Below are positions 15,733-24,268 of a stretch of 64,000 bases of DNA, one piece after another. Each line of letters begins with the position of its first letter. Position 1 is the stretch's first letter. The notes below the pieces were generated by a model. It did not search any database. It saw only the letters and a program-made list of their open reading frames with translations, and had not been told where the DNA came from. The stretch is from VXNF01 sp965116465 (GTDB lineage: Bacteria; Actinomycetota; Acidimicrobiia; Acidimicrobiales; CATQHL01): NCBI GenBank assembly GCA_965116465.1, contig OZ220687.1:2852001-2916000 (forward strand). The letters run 5' to 3'. The translations under genes were made by a program, and so were the position numbers.

Positions 15733-17196
15733 ATGACCGACCTCGCGTTGCGTCTGGGCGGTCGCCAAGCCCCGTCGTTGCTCGGTCGTCTCATCGGTGG
15801 TACGACGCTGCCGGCCTTCGCGATCCTCGCCGGCATGGTCATGCTGGTGGTCTCGGCCTTCATGCCGTGGGCTGCGGTACAGGGCTCCGGGCAGACCGAG
15901 AACGCCTTCCAGGCCAACCTTCCGTGGTTGCTGGGAGGCACCGACCTGGCGCAGCAGACGGCGGGCACCTTCGGCAACGGCTGGATCCTCATCGGCATTG
16001 TCATCGTCTGCGCGGCCATCGGCTATCCGCTGTTGGCCGGCCGTCGCATGGTGGCACTGCCGCTGGCGGTTATCGGCACCATCAGCACTCTCTACGTGTA
16101 TTTCACCTCGTACCGGTTCGACAACCAGTTCGCCAAGATCGAGAACCTGATTGTTGAGGTGGGCAGCGGCTGGTGGTTGGCCCTCGTCGGCTCGCTGCTG
16201 ATCGTGGCCGGTGGTCTGCTCGCCCGGGTCGGCGCCGGTGTCCACGGACCTGTAGCCGCCGTCGGCGGTCCGGTCACCATCGAGGCTCTCTCCGGCAGCC
16301 GTGACCGGCGCGACCGCGAGTCGGCGGTTCGGTTGGTCATGCTCGTCGCCGCGCTGGCTTCCGTCCTGGTCTCGGCGCTGATCATCCTGTCGCTGATCCG
16401 CGACGCCCTCACGTTCATGATCAACATCGAGTGGGCATCGGTCTGGACCAGCGGGTGGTTTCCGCGCCGGGGCTTCTACGACATCAAGACGCTCGTCGTC
16501 TCCACGGGTCTGGTGGTGGGCGTGTCGACGCTGATCGCCACTCCCGTCGGCCTCGCGGCGGCTGTCTACCTCGCCGAATACGCCAAGCCGAGGACACGGC
16601 GCTGGATGAAGCCCACCCTCGAGATCCTCGCCGGCATACCCAGCGTGGTGTTCGGCTTCTTCGCCCTGCAGTGGATCTCCCCCAACATCATCCAGAACAT
16701 CGACCATTGGTTCGGCCAGGACGCCCGGCTCGGCAACCTCGCCGCCGCCGGTGTGGGTGTGGGATTCCTCAGCGTGCCGCTCATGGCCTCCATCTCCGAG
16801 GACGCCATGAAGGCGGTCCCCCATTCGCTGCGCGAGGCGTCCGCCGGCCTGGGGTCGCGCAAGGTCACGACGACCCTCCGGGTGGTGCTGCCGGCGGCCA
16901 TCTCCGGACTGGTGGCGGCGTTCATCGTGACCACCTCGCGGGCGGTCGGCGAGACCATGGTCGTGTTCATCGCCGGGGGCGGTGGTGACACTGCCGTCTA
17001 CACGCACAACGTCTTCGACGGCAGCCTCACCATGACCGCCGCCATGGCCTCGCTCGCCTCGGGCACCGACGCCGTTGTGGGTGAGGGACTGACATTCGAA
17101 TCCCTCTACTTCGTGGGGCTGATGCTGTTCCTACTCACGCTGGGCATGAACCTCATTGCCGACCGCGTCGTGCGCCGGTTCCAGAACAAGTACTGA
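15733..17196 (+). CDS. pstC: Phosphate ABC transporter permease PstC with N-terminal membrane extension
   Basis: Membrane subunit of the Pst phosphate importer. The product is 487 residues, well above the roughly 300-340 usual for PstC. The canonical domain starts near residue 195 (RESAVRLVMLVAALASVLVS), with the ABC-permease EAA loop around SLREASAGLGSRKV and SRAVGETMVVFIAGG. Ahead of it lie about four extra hydrophobic segments (roughly residues 27-47, 82-102, 106-127 and 145-166). The extension is in frame and lacks a plausible internal ribosome site, so it is probably real. Its role is unknown. Confidence 0.92.
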   Translation: MTDLALRLGGRQAPSLLGRLIGGTTLPAFAILAGMVMLVVSAFMPWAAVQGSGQTENAFQANLPWLLGGTDLAQQTAGTFGNGWILIGIVIVCAAIGYPLLAGRRMVALPLAVIGTISTLYVYFTSYRFDNQFAKIENLIVEVGSGWWLALVGSLLIVAGGLLARVGAGVHGPVAAVGGPVTIEALSGSRDRRDRESAVRLVMLVAALASVLVSALIILSLIRDALTFMINIEWASVWTSGWFPRRGFYDIKTLVVSTGLVVGVSTLIATPVGLAAAVYLAEYAKPRTRRWMKPTLEILAGIPSVVFGFFALQWISPNIIQNIDHWFGQDARLGNLAAAGVGVGFLSVPLMASISEDAMKAVPHSLREASAGLGSRKVTTTLRVVLPAAISGLVAAFIVTTSRAVGETMVVFIAGGGGDTAVYTHNVFDGSLTMTAAMASLASGTDAVVGEGLTFESLYFVGLMLFLLTLGMNLIADRVVRRFQNKY

Positions 17197-17200
17197 CGCC

Positions 17201-18157
17201 GTGGCGATGCGATTCGGACGAGTCTTCGACGACAGGACCCGCGGCGCGGTCACCTCCGCGGTCTACCGGCGTTCGCGCGACGTCAAGGGCGGGTTGTTCC
17301 GGTCGTTGCTGCAGATCGGGCTGCTCGTGGCGCTGCTGGTGCTGGCCGTGCTGCTCGTGGACACCGTCACCGACGGCTGGTCGGTGCTCAGCGGCCGCCT
17401 CGGCGACTTCCTCGCCGGGGGCCTGCGCTCGCAGTCCGGCGACCCCGAACTCGGCGTGTTCCAGGGCATCAGGGGCTCGCTCTGGATCGCCATCTTCGTG
17501 ATTGTGATTGCCTTCCCACTGGGCATCGGTGCCGCTATCTACCTGGAGGAATACGCCCCGAAGTCGCGGCTCACGAGCTTCATCGACCTGAACATCCGCA
17601 ATCTGGCGGGCGTGCCGTCCGTCGTCTACGGCCTGCTGGGACTCGCCATCTTCGTGCGGGGCCTCGAGGACCTCACCGGGGGACAATCGGTCACCGCGGC
17701 CGGGATCACCCTCGCCGTGCTGGTGTTGCCGATCGTCATCATCACCTCCTCCGAAGCGATCCGCGCCGTGCCGCAGTCCCTCCGTGAGGCGGGCTACGGG
17801 GCGGGCGCCACCAAGTGGGAGGTCATCCGCACCCAGATCCTCCCGTATGCGGCTCCGGGCATCCTCACCGGCACGCTGCTCTCGCTCTCGCGGGCCATCG
17901 GCGAGGCCGCACCGCTGATTCTCGTGGGGGCGGTCACCGGCTTCCTCGGCGGGCAGTCCGGGCTGGTCGACATCACCCAGCTGCAGGAACGGTTCACCGC
18001 CATGCCCATCGTCATCACGCGCTGGGTGCAGCAGTCCGGGCGGGACGGCGGCTTCGCAACCGCCGCGGCGGCCGCGATCGTGGTAATGCTGGTAGTGGTG
18101 CTGCTGCTGAACTCCGCGGCGATCTTCCTGCGCAACCACTTCGAGAAGAAGAGGTGA
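17201..18157 (+). CDS. pstA: Phosphate ABC transporter permease PstA
   Basis: Second membrane subunit of the Pst importer, partner of PstC. The product is about 318 residues. Hydrophobic helices begin at LLQIGLLVALLVLAVLLVD. The EAA loop is SLREAGYGAGATKWEVIRTQ, and LSRAIGEAAPLILVGAVTGF matches PstA. The GTG at 17201 is 4 bases after the pstC stop and sits at a workable distance from AGAACAAG; ATG at 17207 is an alternative. Translation is likely coupled to pstC. Confidence 0.94.
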   Translation: MAMRFGRVFDDRTRGAVTSAVYRRSRDVKGGLFRSLLQIGLLVALLVLAVLLVDTVTDGWSVLSGRLGDFLAGGLRSQSGDPELGVFQGIRGSLWIAIFVIVIAFPLGIGAAIYLEEYAPKSRLTSFIDLNIRNLAGVPSVVYGLLGLAIFVRGLEDLTGGQSVTAAGITLAVLVLPIVIITSSEAIRAVPQSLREAGYGAGATKWEVIRTQILPYAAPGILTGTLLSLSRAIGEAAPLILVGAVTGFLGGQSGLVDITQLQERFTAMPIVITRWVQQSGRDGGFATAAAAAIVVMLVVVLLLNSAAIFLRNHFEKKR

Positions 18158-18191
18158 GTCCGGGAATCGCCGGAACGAAGGGTGTAAACCG

Positions 18192-19091
18192 ATGGCAACA
18201 GTGACGGACGCAGCGGAGGTGGCGATGAACGGCGACGGTGCGGTGCCCCCGGTTGCCGAGGCCCCGCCGGGGGTCGCGGCGGCAGCGGAGGGAGATGCGT
18301 TCCCGCCCGACGTCGTCTTCCGCGTCGAGGACCTGAACTGCTACTACGGCCCGAACCGGGCCGTGCGCGACGTGACCATGGACATCAGCGAGCGGGAGAT
18401 CACCGCCATCATCGGCCCCTCGGGCTGCGGCAAGACCACCGTGCTGCGCTGCTTCAACCGCATGAACGACCTCATCGAAGGGGCACGGGCCACCGGAACG
18501 CTGCTGTTCCGGGGGATTGATCTCTACGACTCGAGGGTCGACCCCGTCGAGGTGCGGCGCCGCGTCGGCATGGTGTTCCAGAAGCCGAACCCGTTCCCGA
18601 AGTCGGTCTTCGACAACGTGGCCTATGGGCCGCGCATCGCCGGCTCGGTCCCCAAGAGCGAACTTCCCGACGTCGTCGAGGCCTCGCTGCGCCGGGCCGC
18701 CCTGTTCGACGAGGTCAAGGACCGCCTCAAGGACTCGGCCATCGGCCTCTCCGGCGGTCAGCAGCAGCGCCTCTGCATTGCCCGGGCCATCGCCACCAGC
18801 CCCGACGTGCTGCTCATGGATGAGCCCTGCTCGGCCCTCGACCCGATCTCCACGGCACACATCGAGGAACTCATGCACAACCTCAAGGAGGAGTACACGA
18901 TTGTCATCGTGACCCACAACATGCAGCAGGCGGCCCGCATCTCGGACCGCACGGCGTTCTTCACCGCTGACGTGGACGCCGAATCGAACTCCCGCTACGG
19001 GCTGCTCGTGGAGTTCGACGATACCGAGAAGATCTTTTCCAACCCATCCGACGAGCGCACGGAGAACTACGTGACCGGTCGCTTCGGCTGA
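18192..19091 (+). CDS. pstB: Phosphate ABC transporter ATP-binding protein PstB
   Basis: ATPase that powers PstCA. The product is 299 residues; a low-complexity acidic Ala/Pro-rich extension of about 38 residues precedes the conserved start (FRVEDLNCYYGPNRAV). Walker A is GPSGCGKTT, the ABC signature LSGGQQQRLCIARAIA, and Walker B VLLMDEPCSALDPIS with the catalytic Glu, followed by the switch His in VTHNMQQAARISD. It lies between pstA and phoU in the usual order. Confidence 0.96.
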   Translation: MATVTDAAEVAMNGDGAVPPVAEAPPGVAAAAEGDAFPPDVVFRVEDLNCYYGPNRAVRDVTMDISEREITAIIGPSGCGKTTVLRCFNRMNDLIEGARATGTLLFRGIDLYDSRVDPVEVRRRVGMVFQKPNPFPKSVFDNVAYGPRIAGSVPKSELPDVVEASLRRAALFDEVKDRLKDSAIGLSGGQQQRLCIARAIATSPDVLLMDEPCSALDPISTAHIEELMHNLKEEYTIVIVTHNMQQAARISDRTAFFTADVDAESNSRYGLLVEFDDTEKIFSNPSDERTENYVTGRFG

Positions 19092-19158
19092 AGCGGTCCG
19101 CTCGAAGTCCTTCCACTCGACAAGCGAGCGGTCGGCCAGCACGCCAGGAGGTGCCGCA

Positions 19159-19878
19159 ATGGTTGAGAGTCTCCGCAAACCCTTCGCCGACGAACTCGAA
19201 GAGGTCCGGGTCGAGTTGATCCGCATGGCCGGACTTCTGATCGAGTCGATACCGCGCTGCACCGAGGCTCTGCTCGCGAGCGATCTGGCGGCGGCACAGG
19301 AGATCATCGACGCGGACAACGTCCTCGACGAAGCCTCGCTGGCTCTCGAGCATCACTGCCAGCAGCTCCTGGCACTGCAGCAGCCCATGGCCGGTGATCT
19401 GCGCACGATCCTGGCCGCCATGACGATCAATCACGAGGTGGAACGCTCGGGTGACCTGGTGGAGAACATCGCCAAGGCCATGCGGCGGGTGTACGGCATC
19501 GACTTCGGTCCGCGCCTGCGGGGTCTCATCACCCAGATGAGCGAGGAGGCCACGCGGCTCATGCGGTTCGCGGTGGATGCCTTCGCCGACGGCAACTCGG
19601 GCCTCGCCGCCGCCCTCGACGACATCGACGATCGCCTGGACCGGCTGAACCACCAGTGCCTCGCCCTGATCGTGGGCGAGGAGGGCCGGGAGATGGGTGA
19701 TCTGATGTCGGGGGTGCAGCTCGCCCTGATCGCCCGTTACTACGAGCGGATCGGCGACCACGCCGTCAACATCGGCGAGCGGGTTCGCTACATGGTGGAC
19801 GGTTGGAGGCCCGGCCAGTCCGAGGACTTGCCGGCGGATCAGGAGCCGGACGTCGGCACCGAGGCTCCGGCCGGCTAG
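19159..19878 (+). CDS. phoU: Phosphate transport system regulator PhoU
   Basis: PhoU links Pst transporter state to the PhoR kinase and restrains phosphate uptake. The product is 239 residues, made of two three-helix repeats. Metal-binding type E/D-rich motifs are DADNVLDEAS and NHEVERSGDLVENIAKAM in the first half and ARYYERIGDHAVNIGERV in the second, the best-known PhoU signature. An AGGAGG ribosome site lies upstream of ATG 19159. It ends two bases before the surE start codon. Confidence 0.95.
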   Translation: MVESLRKPFADELEEVRVELIRMAGLLIESIPRCTEALLASDLAAAQEIIDADNVLDEASLALEHHCQQLLALQQPMAGDLRTILAAMTINHEVERSGDLVENIAKAMRRVYGIDFGPRLRGLITQMSEEATRLMRFAVDAFADGNSGLAAALDDIDDRLDRLNHQCLALIVGEEGREMGDLMSGVQLALIARYYERIGDHAVNIGERVRYMVDGWRPGQSEDLPADQEPDVGTEAPAG

Positions 19879-19880
19879 CC

Positions 19881-20729
19881 GTGCGGGTCCTGGTCACCAA
19901 CGACGACGGCATTGACGCTCCGGGTTTGGCGGCATTGGCGCGGCACGCCGTCGCGGCCGGCCATGACACCTTCGTGCTGGCGCCACAGCAGGAGATGAGC
20001 GGTTCCGGCGCCTCCATGGGTTCGCTGGCACTGCACCATCCCATCGAGGTCCGTCCCCGGACGATCCCCACGCTGAACGGCGTGCCTGCCCACGCCGCGG
20101 CGGCGACCCCGGCGGCGTGCGCCATCCTGGGCTGCCTCGGCGCGGTCGGGCCTCCCCCGGATCTGGTGCTGTCGGGCATCAATCACGGATTCAATGTCGG
20201 GCGCTCCGCGCTGCATTCGGGAACGGTGGGAGCCGCCATAACCGCCGCTGCCTGGGGCGCGAAGGGGCTCGCCGTCAGCACCGCATGGGCCGAGGGCGAG
20301 GTGCATTGGGAGACCGCGGCATCGGTCGCGCTCGACCTCTCCGGTTGGTTCATGGATGCCGAGGACCTGCGGGCACTGAATGTGAACGTTCCCAACACCT
20401 CCCGCGGCGAGCTGCGCGGTGTGCGCTGGGCGACGTTGGCGCCCGTCGGCGCCATCCGGAGTGCGATCGTCGGCATCGAGGACACCGCCGACGGCGAGGG
20501 GTTCCGGGTGCTCACCGATCACCGCTCCACCGACCCTGGCGCGGCGCCGCGGCGATCGGACCGGGCACTCGTTGCGGGAGGCTGGGTGACACTGACGGGA
20601 CTGGGAGGGCTCGCCGAGCAGATCCCCAGCGGCGAGACGGCCGGCGAGCCGGCGCTCGGCGGGCTCTTGGAGCGCGGGGCGGGCGACGGCGACCGGAGCG
20701 ATGTGACGCCCACCCCGGGACTGCCGTGA
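19881..20729 (+). CDS. surE: 5'/3'-nucleotidase SurE
   Basis: Metal-dependent phosphatase that releases phosphate from nucleoside monophosphates. The product is 282 residues from GTG 19881. The N terminus RVLVTNDDGIDAPGL holds the metal-binding Asp pair. LAPQQEMSGSGASM, LSGINHGFNVG and HSGTVGAAITAA form the active site. A phosphate-releasing enzyme in the pst-pho block fits phosphate scavenging. Its stop overlaps the next start codon (TGATG), which implies translational coupling to the histidine kinase. Confidence 0.93.
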   Translation: MRVLVTNDDGIDAPGLAALARHAVAAGHDTFVLAPQQEMSGSGASMGSLALHHPIEVRPRTIPTLNGVPAHAAAATPAACAILGCLGAVGPPPDLVLSGINHGFNVGRSALHSGTVGAAITAAAWGAKGLAVSTAWAEGEVHWETAASVALDLSGWFMDAEDLRALNVNVPNTSRGELRGVRWATLAPVGAIRSAIVGIEDTADGEGFRVLTDHRSTDPGAAPRRSDRALVAGGWVTLTGLGGLAEQIPSGETAGEPALGGLLERGAGDGDRSDVTPTPGLP

Positions 20730-22156
20730 TGACCGCGGCGCTGGCGATCCTCGGGGCCGCGCTCGCCGTGACGGTGGCCGCACTCGGGGTCATGGCGGCT
20801 CGCGACCGCCGCGCCCGGCGCGCGATGGATCGGCTCCTGGACGCTGGAGGTGGGGAGGCCCGGACCACCGAGGGCTCCGAGGGCCCCGAAGGCAGTCTGG
20901 CGGGCCTGCTTGCGGCCACAGAGGCAGACCCGCTCGGCACCACGAGCACGGCCGATGTCCGTGCCGCGCTCGAAGCCGTGGGCGACCGGCTGCGTTCCCT
21001 GGAGCAGTCCACCGACGCTCGGGCCGAGTGGATGCGGCGACTCGGTGCGGTCGTGTCCCGCATGACCGAGGGCGTGGTGATCTCCGACGCCGATGGTCGG
21101 ATCGTCTTCCGCGACGACACCGTGCATCCGGCGATCTCGACCCGGCATGGCCATGCGCTGACCGACGCCGCGCTGAGCCGGGTCCTGGGCCAGGCCTGCG
21201 CGGGGATGACGGTCACCGAGGAGGTCCGTCTCTACGGTCCGCCCGAGCGCATCCTCCTGCTCAGCGCGTCGCCGATGGCCGAGGGGGGACTGGCGCTCAT
21301 CGAGGACGTCACCGAGCGGGAGCGGGTCGAGACGATGCGCCGTGACTTCGTCTCGAACATCAGCCACGAGCTGCGCACCCCTGTCGGCGCGATCAGCCTC
21401 CTGGCCGAGACGCTCGGGGATCTGCTGGCCGACAGTGCCGGATCGGCCGGTGAGGTGCCGCTCGGCGTCGAGGACCGGGCGACGGTCGTGAGTCTGGCCT
21501 CGCGCCTGGTGTCCGAGGCGGACAGAATGACCCGCGCCATCGACGATCTCGCCGAACTCAGCCGCGTCGAGCGCGACGCCGACGGTGAACGCAGCGTCAT
21601 GGCCTTGCAGGACATCGTGAGTGCCGTCGTTGAGCGGCTCGCCAACGCAGCCGAGCAATGCGGCATAGCCGTGGGTGTCGCGGCGCCTTCGGAGCCGGTT
21701 CTGATCCGGGCTGACCGGCGCCAGATCGCCTCGGCAGTGCACAACCTGCTCGACAACGCCCTGAAGTACTCAGACTCGGGGACATCGGTGAACGTGCGGA
21801 TCCGCCGGCTGGACGCGGCCGCCGAACTCTCGGTTCAAGACACGGGTGTGGGGATCCCCCAGGGCGACCTGTCGCGGATTTTCGAGCGCTTCTACCGGGT
21901 CGACCGCTCGCGGACGTCGACCTCCGGCGGGATCGGTCTCGGATTGGCCATTGTCCGGCACGTCGCCATCAACCATCGCGGTGTCGTGACGGTGGAGTCC
22001 ATGGAGGGCGAGGGCAGCATGTTCACCTTGCGATTGCCGCTTGTCCTCGGGGACGGAGACGCCGTGCGGCGGTCCCCTTCGATTGCGGAGTCGCAGCCAG
22101 GTGCGCCGGATGGCGCGCCCGCCGGTAGGTCCCGGGTAGGCGGGGACGAGTCGTGA
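20729..22156 (+). CDS. phoR: Sensor histidine kinase, PhoR/SenX3-like
   Basis: Membrane-bound kinase that senses phosphate status, probably via PhoU and the Pst system. The product is 475 residues from the ATG at 20729, which overlaps the surE stop. One N-terminal hydrophobic segment (LAILGAALAVTVAALGVMAA) is followed by a linker and a PAS-like region (VVSRMTEGVVISDADGRIVF). The phospho-acceptor His is in FVSNISHELRTPVGAI. ATPase boxes are HNLLDNALKYS (N), DTGVGIPQGDLSRIFERFYR (G1/F) and GGIGLGLAIVRH (G2). A single membrane anchor resembles SenX3-type PhoR rather than enteric PhoR. Confidence 0.9.
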   Translation: MTAALAILGAALAVTVAALGVMAARDRRARRAMDRLLDAGGGEARTTEGSEGPEGSLAGLLAATEADPLGTTSTADVRAALEAVGDRLRSLEQSTDARAEWMRRLGAVVSRMTEGVVISDADGRIVFRDDTVHPAISTRHGHALTDAALSRVLGQACAGMTVTEEVRLYGPPERILLLSASPMAEGGLALIEDVTERERVETMRRDFVSNISHELRTPVGAISLLAETLGDLLADSAGSAGEVPLGVEDRATVVSLASRLVSEADRMTRAIDDLAELSRVERDADGERSVMALQDIVSAVVERLANAAEQCGIAVGVAAPSEPVLIRADRRQIASAVHNLLDNALKYSDSGTSVNVRIRRLDAAAELSVQDTGVGIPQGDLSRIFERFYRVDRSRTSTSGGIGLGLAIVRHVAINHRGVVTVESMEGEGSMFTLRLPLVLGDGDAVRRSPSIAESQPGAPDGAPAGRSRVGGDES

Positions 22157-22908
22157 ACGGCTCGCCTCGGGTGCTGCTGGTTGAGGACGAGCCGTCATTC
22201 GTCGAGGCGCTGAGCGCCGGATTGCGTCGGGAGGGATTCGCGCTCGACGTCGCACGCGACGGCCGCGAGGCGCTCGACCGTTTCGAGGCCTGCGATCCTG
22301 ACGTGATCCTGCTCGATGTCATGCTGCCGCGCCTGTCGGGTCTGGACGTGTGCCGGGCGATCCGCAGCCGCTCGAACGTCCCGATCATCATGGTCTCGGC
22401 AAAGGGCGAGGAGATCGACATGGTGGTCGGCCTGGAGGTCGGAGCCGACGACTACGTGCCCAAGCCGTACCGGTTCCGTGAGCTGGTGGCCCGTATCCGC
22501 GCCGTGCTGCGCCGCGCGCAGGTGCAGGCCGCCGCCATTGAGGCCGCCGCCGAAGCCGTCGCGGCGGATGCCGAGCGCCCCATCGCGGTCGGCGACGTGT
22601 CCATCGATCCGCACGGCCACGAGGTACGGGTGCGGGGCGAGAGCGTGCAACTCCCGCTGAAGGAATTCGATCTGCTGTGGGTGCTGATCTCCAACGCGGG
22701 GCGGGTGGTGCCGCGTGACGATCTGATCGATGAGGTCTGGGGCATGGACTACGTCGGCGACACCAAGACGCTGGACGCGCACATCCGCCGGCTGCGGCGA
22801 AAGATCGAGGTTGAGCCCTCCAATCCGCAGCGCATCGTCACCGTCCGGGGAGTGGGTTACAAGTACTCTGAATCTGTCACTTCCCCGTCCGGGAAGGGAG
22901 ACGGCTAG
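22153..22908 (+). CDS. phoP: OmpR-type response regulator, PhoP/RegX3-like
   Basis: DNA-binding partner of the kinase. The product is 251 residues from a GTG overlapping the phoR stop (GTGA). The receiver domain has VEDEPSF acidic residues, the phospho-acceptor Asp in DVILLDVMLP, and the Lys in YVPKPYRFRELVARIRA. After an Ala-rich linker, the winged helix ends with DLIDEVWGMDYVGDTKTL and a closing segment RIVTVRGVGYKY. It probably binds the direct repeats upstream of pstS; the pairing is inferred from position and family. Confidence 0.92.
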   Translation: MNGSPRVLLVEDEPSFVEALSAGLRREGFALDVARDGREALDRFEACDPDVILLDVMLPRLSGLDVCRAIRSRSNVPIIMVSAKGEEIDMVVGLEVGADDYVPKPYRFRELVARIRAVLRRAQVQAAAIEAAAEAVAADAERPIAVGDVSIDPHGHEVRVRGESVQLPLKEFDLLWVLISNAGRVVPRDDLIDEVWGMDYVGDTKTLDAHIRRLRRKIEVEPSNPQRIVTVRGVGYKYSESVTSPSGKGDG

Positions 22909-22918
22909 AAGGAGGGCC

Positions 22919-24268
22919 ATGTCCGGCGCCGGTGGCTGGAGTCCGGTTCGCGAACCCCGCTATCCGCGCCCACCCGATGCCGACGGGCCGCGCCGGGTGA
23001 GCGGTTTCACGCGTCTGGCCCGAGTGCACGCGCTGTCCGCGGCCGGGGACGCCATGATCGCCGTGGCTCTCGCCGACTCGCTGTTCTTCTCCGTCGATCC
23101 CGGTGCCGCCCGGTCGAGGGTTCTGCTCTATCTCTTCCTGACTCTGACCCCGTTCGCAGTCGTGGCGCCGCTCATCGGACCGGCAGTCGACCGGGCACCC
23201 GGCGGGCGGCGCCTGCTCATCGTTCTGCTCAACGCCGGTCGCACCATGACCGTGTTCTTCATGATCGGCAATCTCGACTCGGGATTGCTGTTCCCCCTGG
23301 CCTTCGCAGCCCTGGTGCTCGGCAAGGGGTACGCGGTGGCGAAGGCGTCGGTCGTCCCCGCCACGGCGCGCTCGGAGTCCGAACTGGTGAACCGCAACTC
23401 GCGGCTGGCGGTTCTCAGCGGCGTGGCGGGCCTCGCCGGAGGTATCCCGGCCTGGCTGATCCAGCGCTACGCAGGGTCCGACTGGGTCATGGGGGTGGCC
23501 ACCGGCGTTTTCCTCGGAGCGTGTGTCGTGTCTCTGCGGCTGCCGCGGGCGGACGTGGTGGCCGGCGCCTCCCGGAGCCCCGCCGACGACGCCGCCAGGG
23601 AGATCCGCGGGTTCGGGATACGCCTTGCCGCCTCGGGGACGGCGGTGCTGCGCGGCGTTCTGGGGTTCATGACGTTCCTGGTGGCCTTCGGGCTGCGCGA
23701 GGACGCGCTCTGGCAGGTGTACCTCGTCGGTGCCTTCGCGATGATCGGGGTGTTGAGCGGGTCGGCGGTGGCCGCCCGGATGCGTTCGGGGGCGCGCGAG
23801 GAGTCGATCCTGCAGATCATGCTTCTCGTGCCCGCGTTGGTGTCGCTGCTGGCGATCTGGGACGGGGGACTGAAGGGGGCGATCGTCGTGGCCCTGGTCG
23901 TCGGGCTGGCAGCCGCGGCCGGCAAGGTGGCGTTCGACTCCGTTGTGCAGCGGGACGCGCCGAACGCCGACTACGGCCGGAGCTTCGGACGCTTCGAGAC
24001 CCGGTTCCAGCTCTCGTGGGTGGTCGGCTCGGCTCTGGCGGTGATACCGATGTCGCTCCGGCTGGGCTTCATCCTGATCACCCTCTTCCTGGCGGCCGCG
24101 GTCGTGCTGCACCTCGTCGGGGCCAAGAACGTGCGACGAGGCCAGCCGCCGCCCAGCCTGCCGCGCCGGCTACCGGAAAGATGGCACCGCAGGCCCACCC
24201 GCGATGATCAACGTGCGCCCGGATCCCCCTCGCCCCGCTCGGAGCCGGACTCCCCGGAATTCCCGTAG
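22919..24268 (+). CDS. MFS-type membrane transporter
   Basis: A 449-residue membrane protein with about ten to twelve hydrophobic segments, resembling major-facilitator transporters. The segment APLIGPAVDRAPGGRRLLI after the second helix corresponds to the MFS cytoplasmic loop 2-3 motif (G.l.DR..GRR). A ribosome site (AAGGAGGG) precedes the ATG at 22919. The charged, Pro/Ser-rich tail ends inside the 3' end of the convergent DUF2342 gene, so the two coding regions overlap by 61 bases. Substrate unknown; it follows the two-component pair by 10 bases and may share its transcript. Confidence 0.8.
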   Translation: MSGAGGWSPVREPRYPRPPDADGPRRVSGFTRLARVHALSAAGDAMIAVALADSLFFSVDPGAARSRVLLYLFLTLTPFAVVAPLIGPAVDRAPGGRRLLIVLLNAGRTMTVFFMIGNLDSGLLFPLAFAALVLGKGYAVAKASVVPATARSESELVNRNSRLAVLSGVAGLAGGIPAWLIQRYAGSDWVMGVATGVFLGACVVSLRLPRADVVAGASRSPADDAAREIRGFGIRLAASGTAVLRGVLGFMTFLVAFGLREDALWQVYLVGAFAMIGVLSGSAVAARMRSGAREESILQIMLLVPALVSLLAIWDGGLKGAIVVALVVGLAAAAGKVAFDSVVQRDAPNADYGRSFGRFETRFQLSWVVGSALAVIPMSLRLGFILITLFLAAAVVLHLVGAKNVRRGQPPPSLPRRLPERWHRRPTRDDQRAPGSPSPRSEPDSPEFP

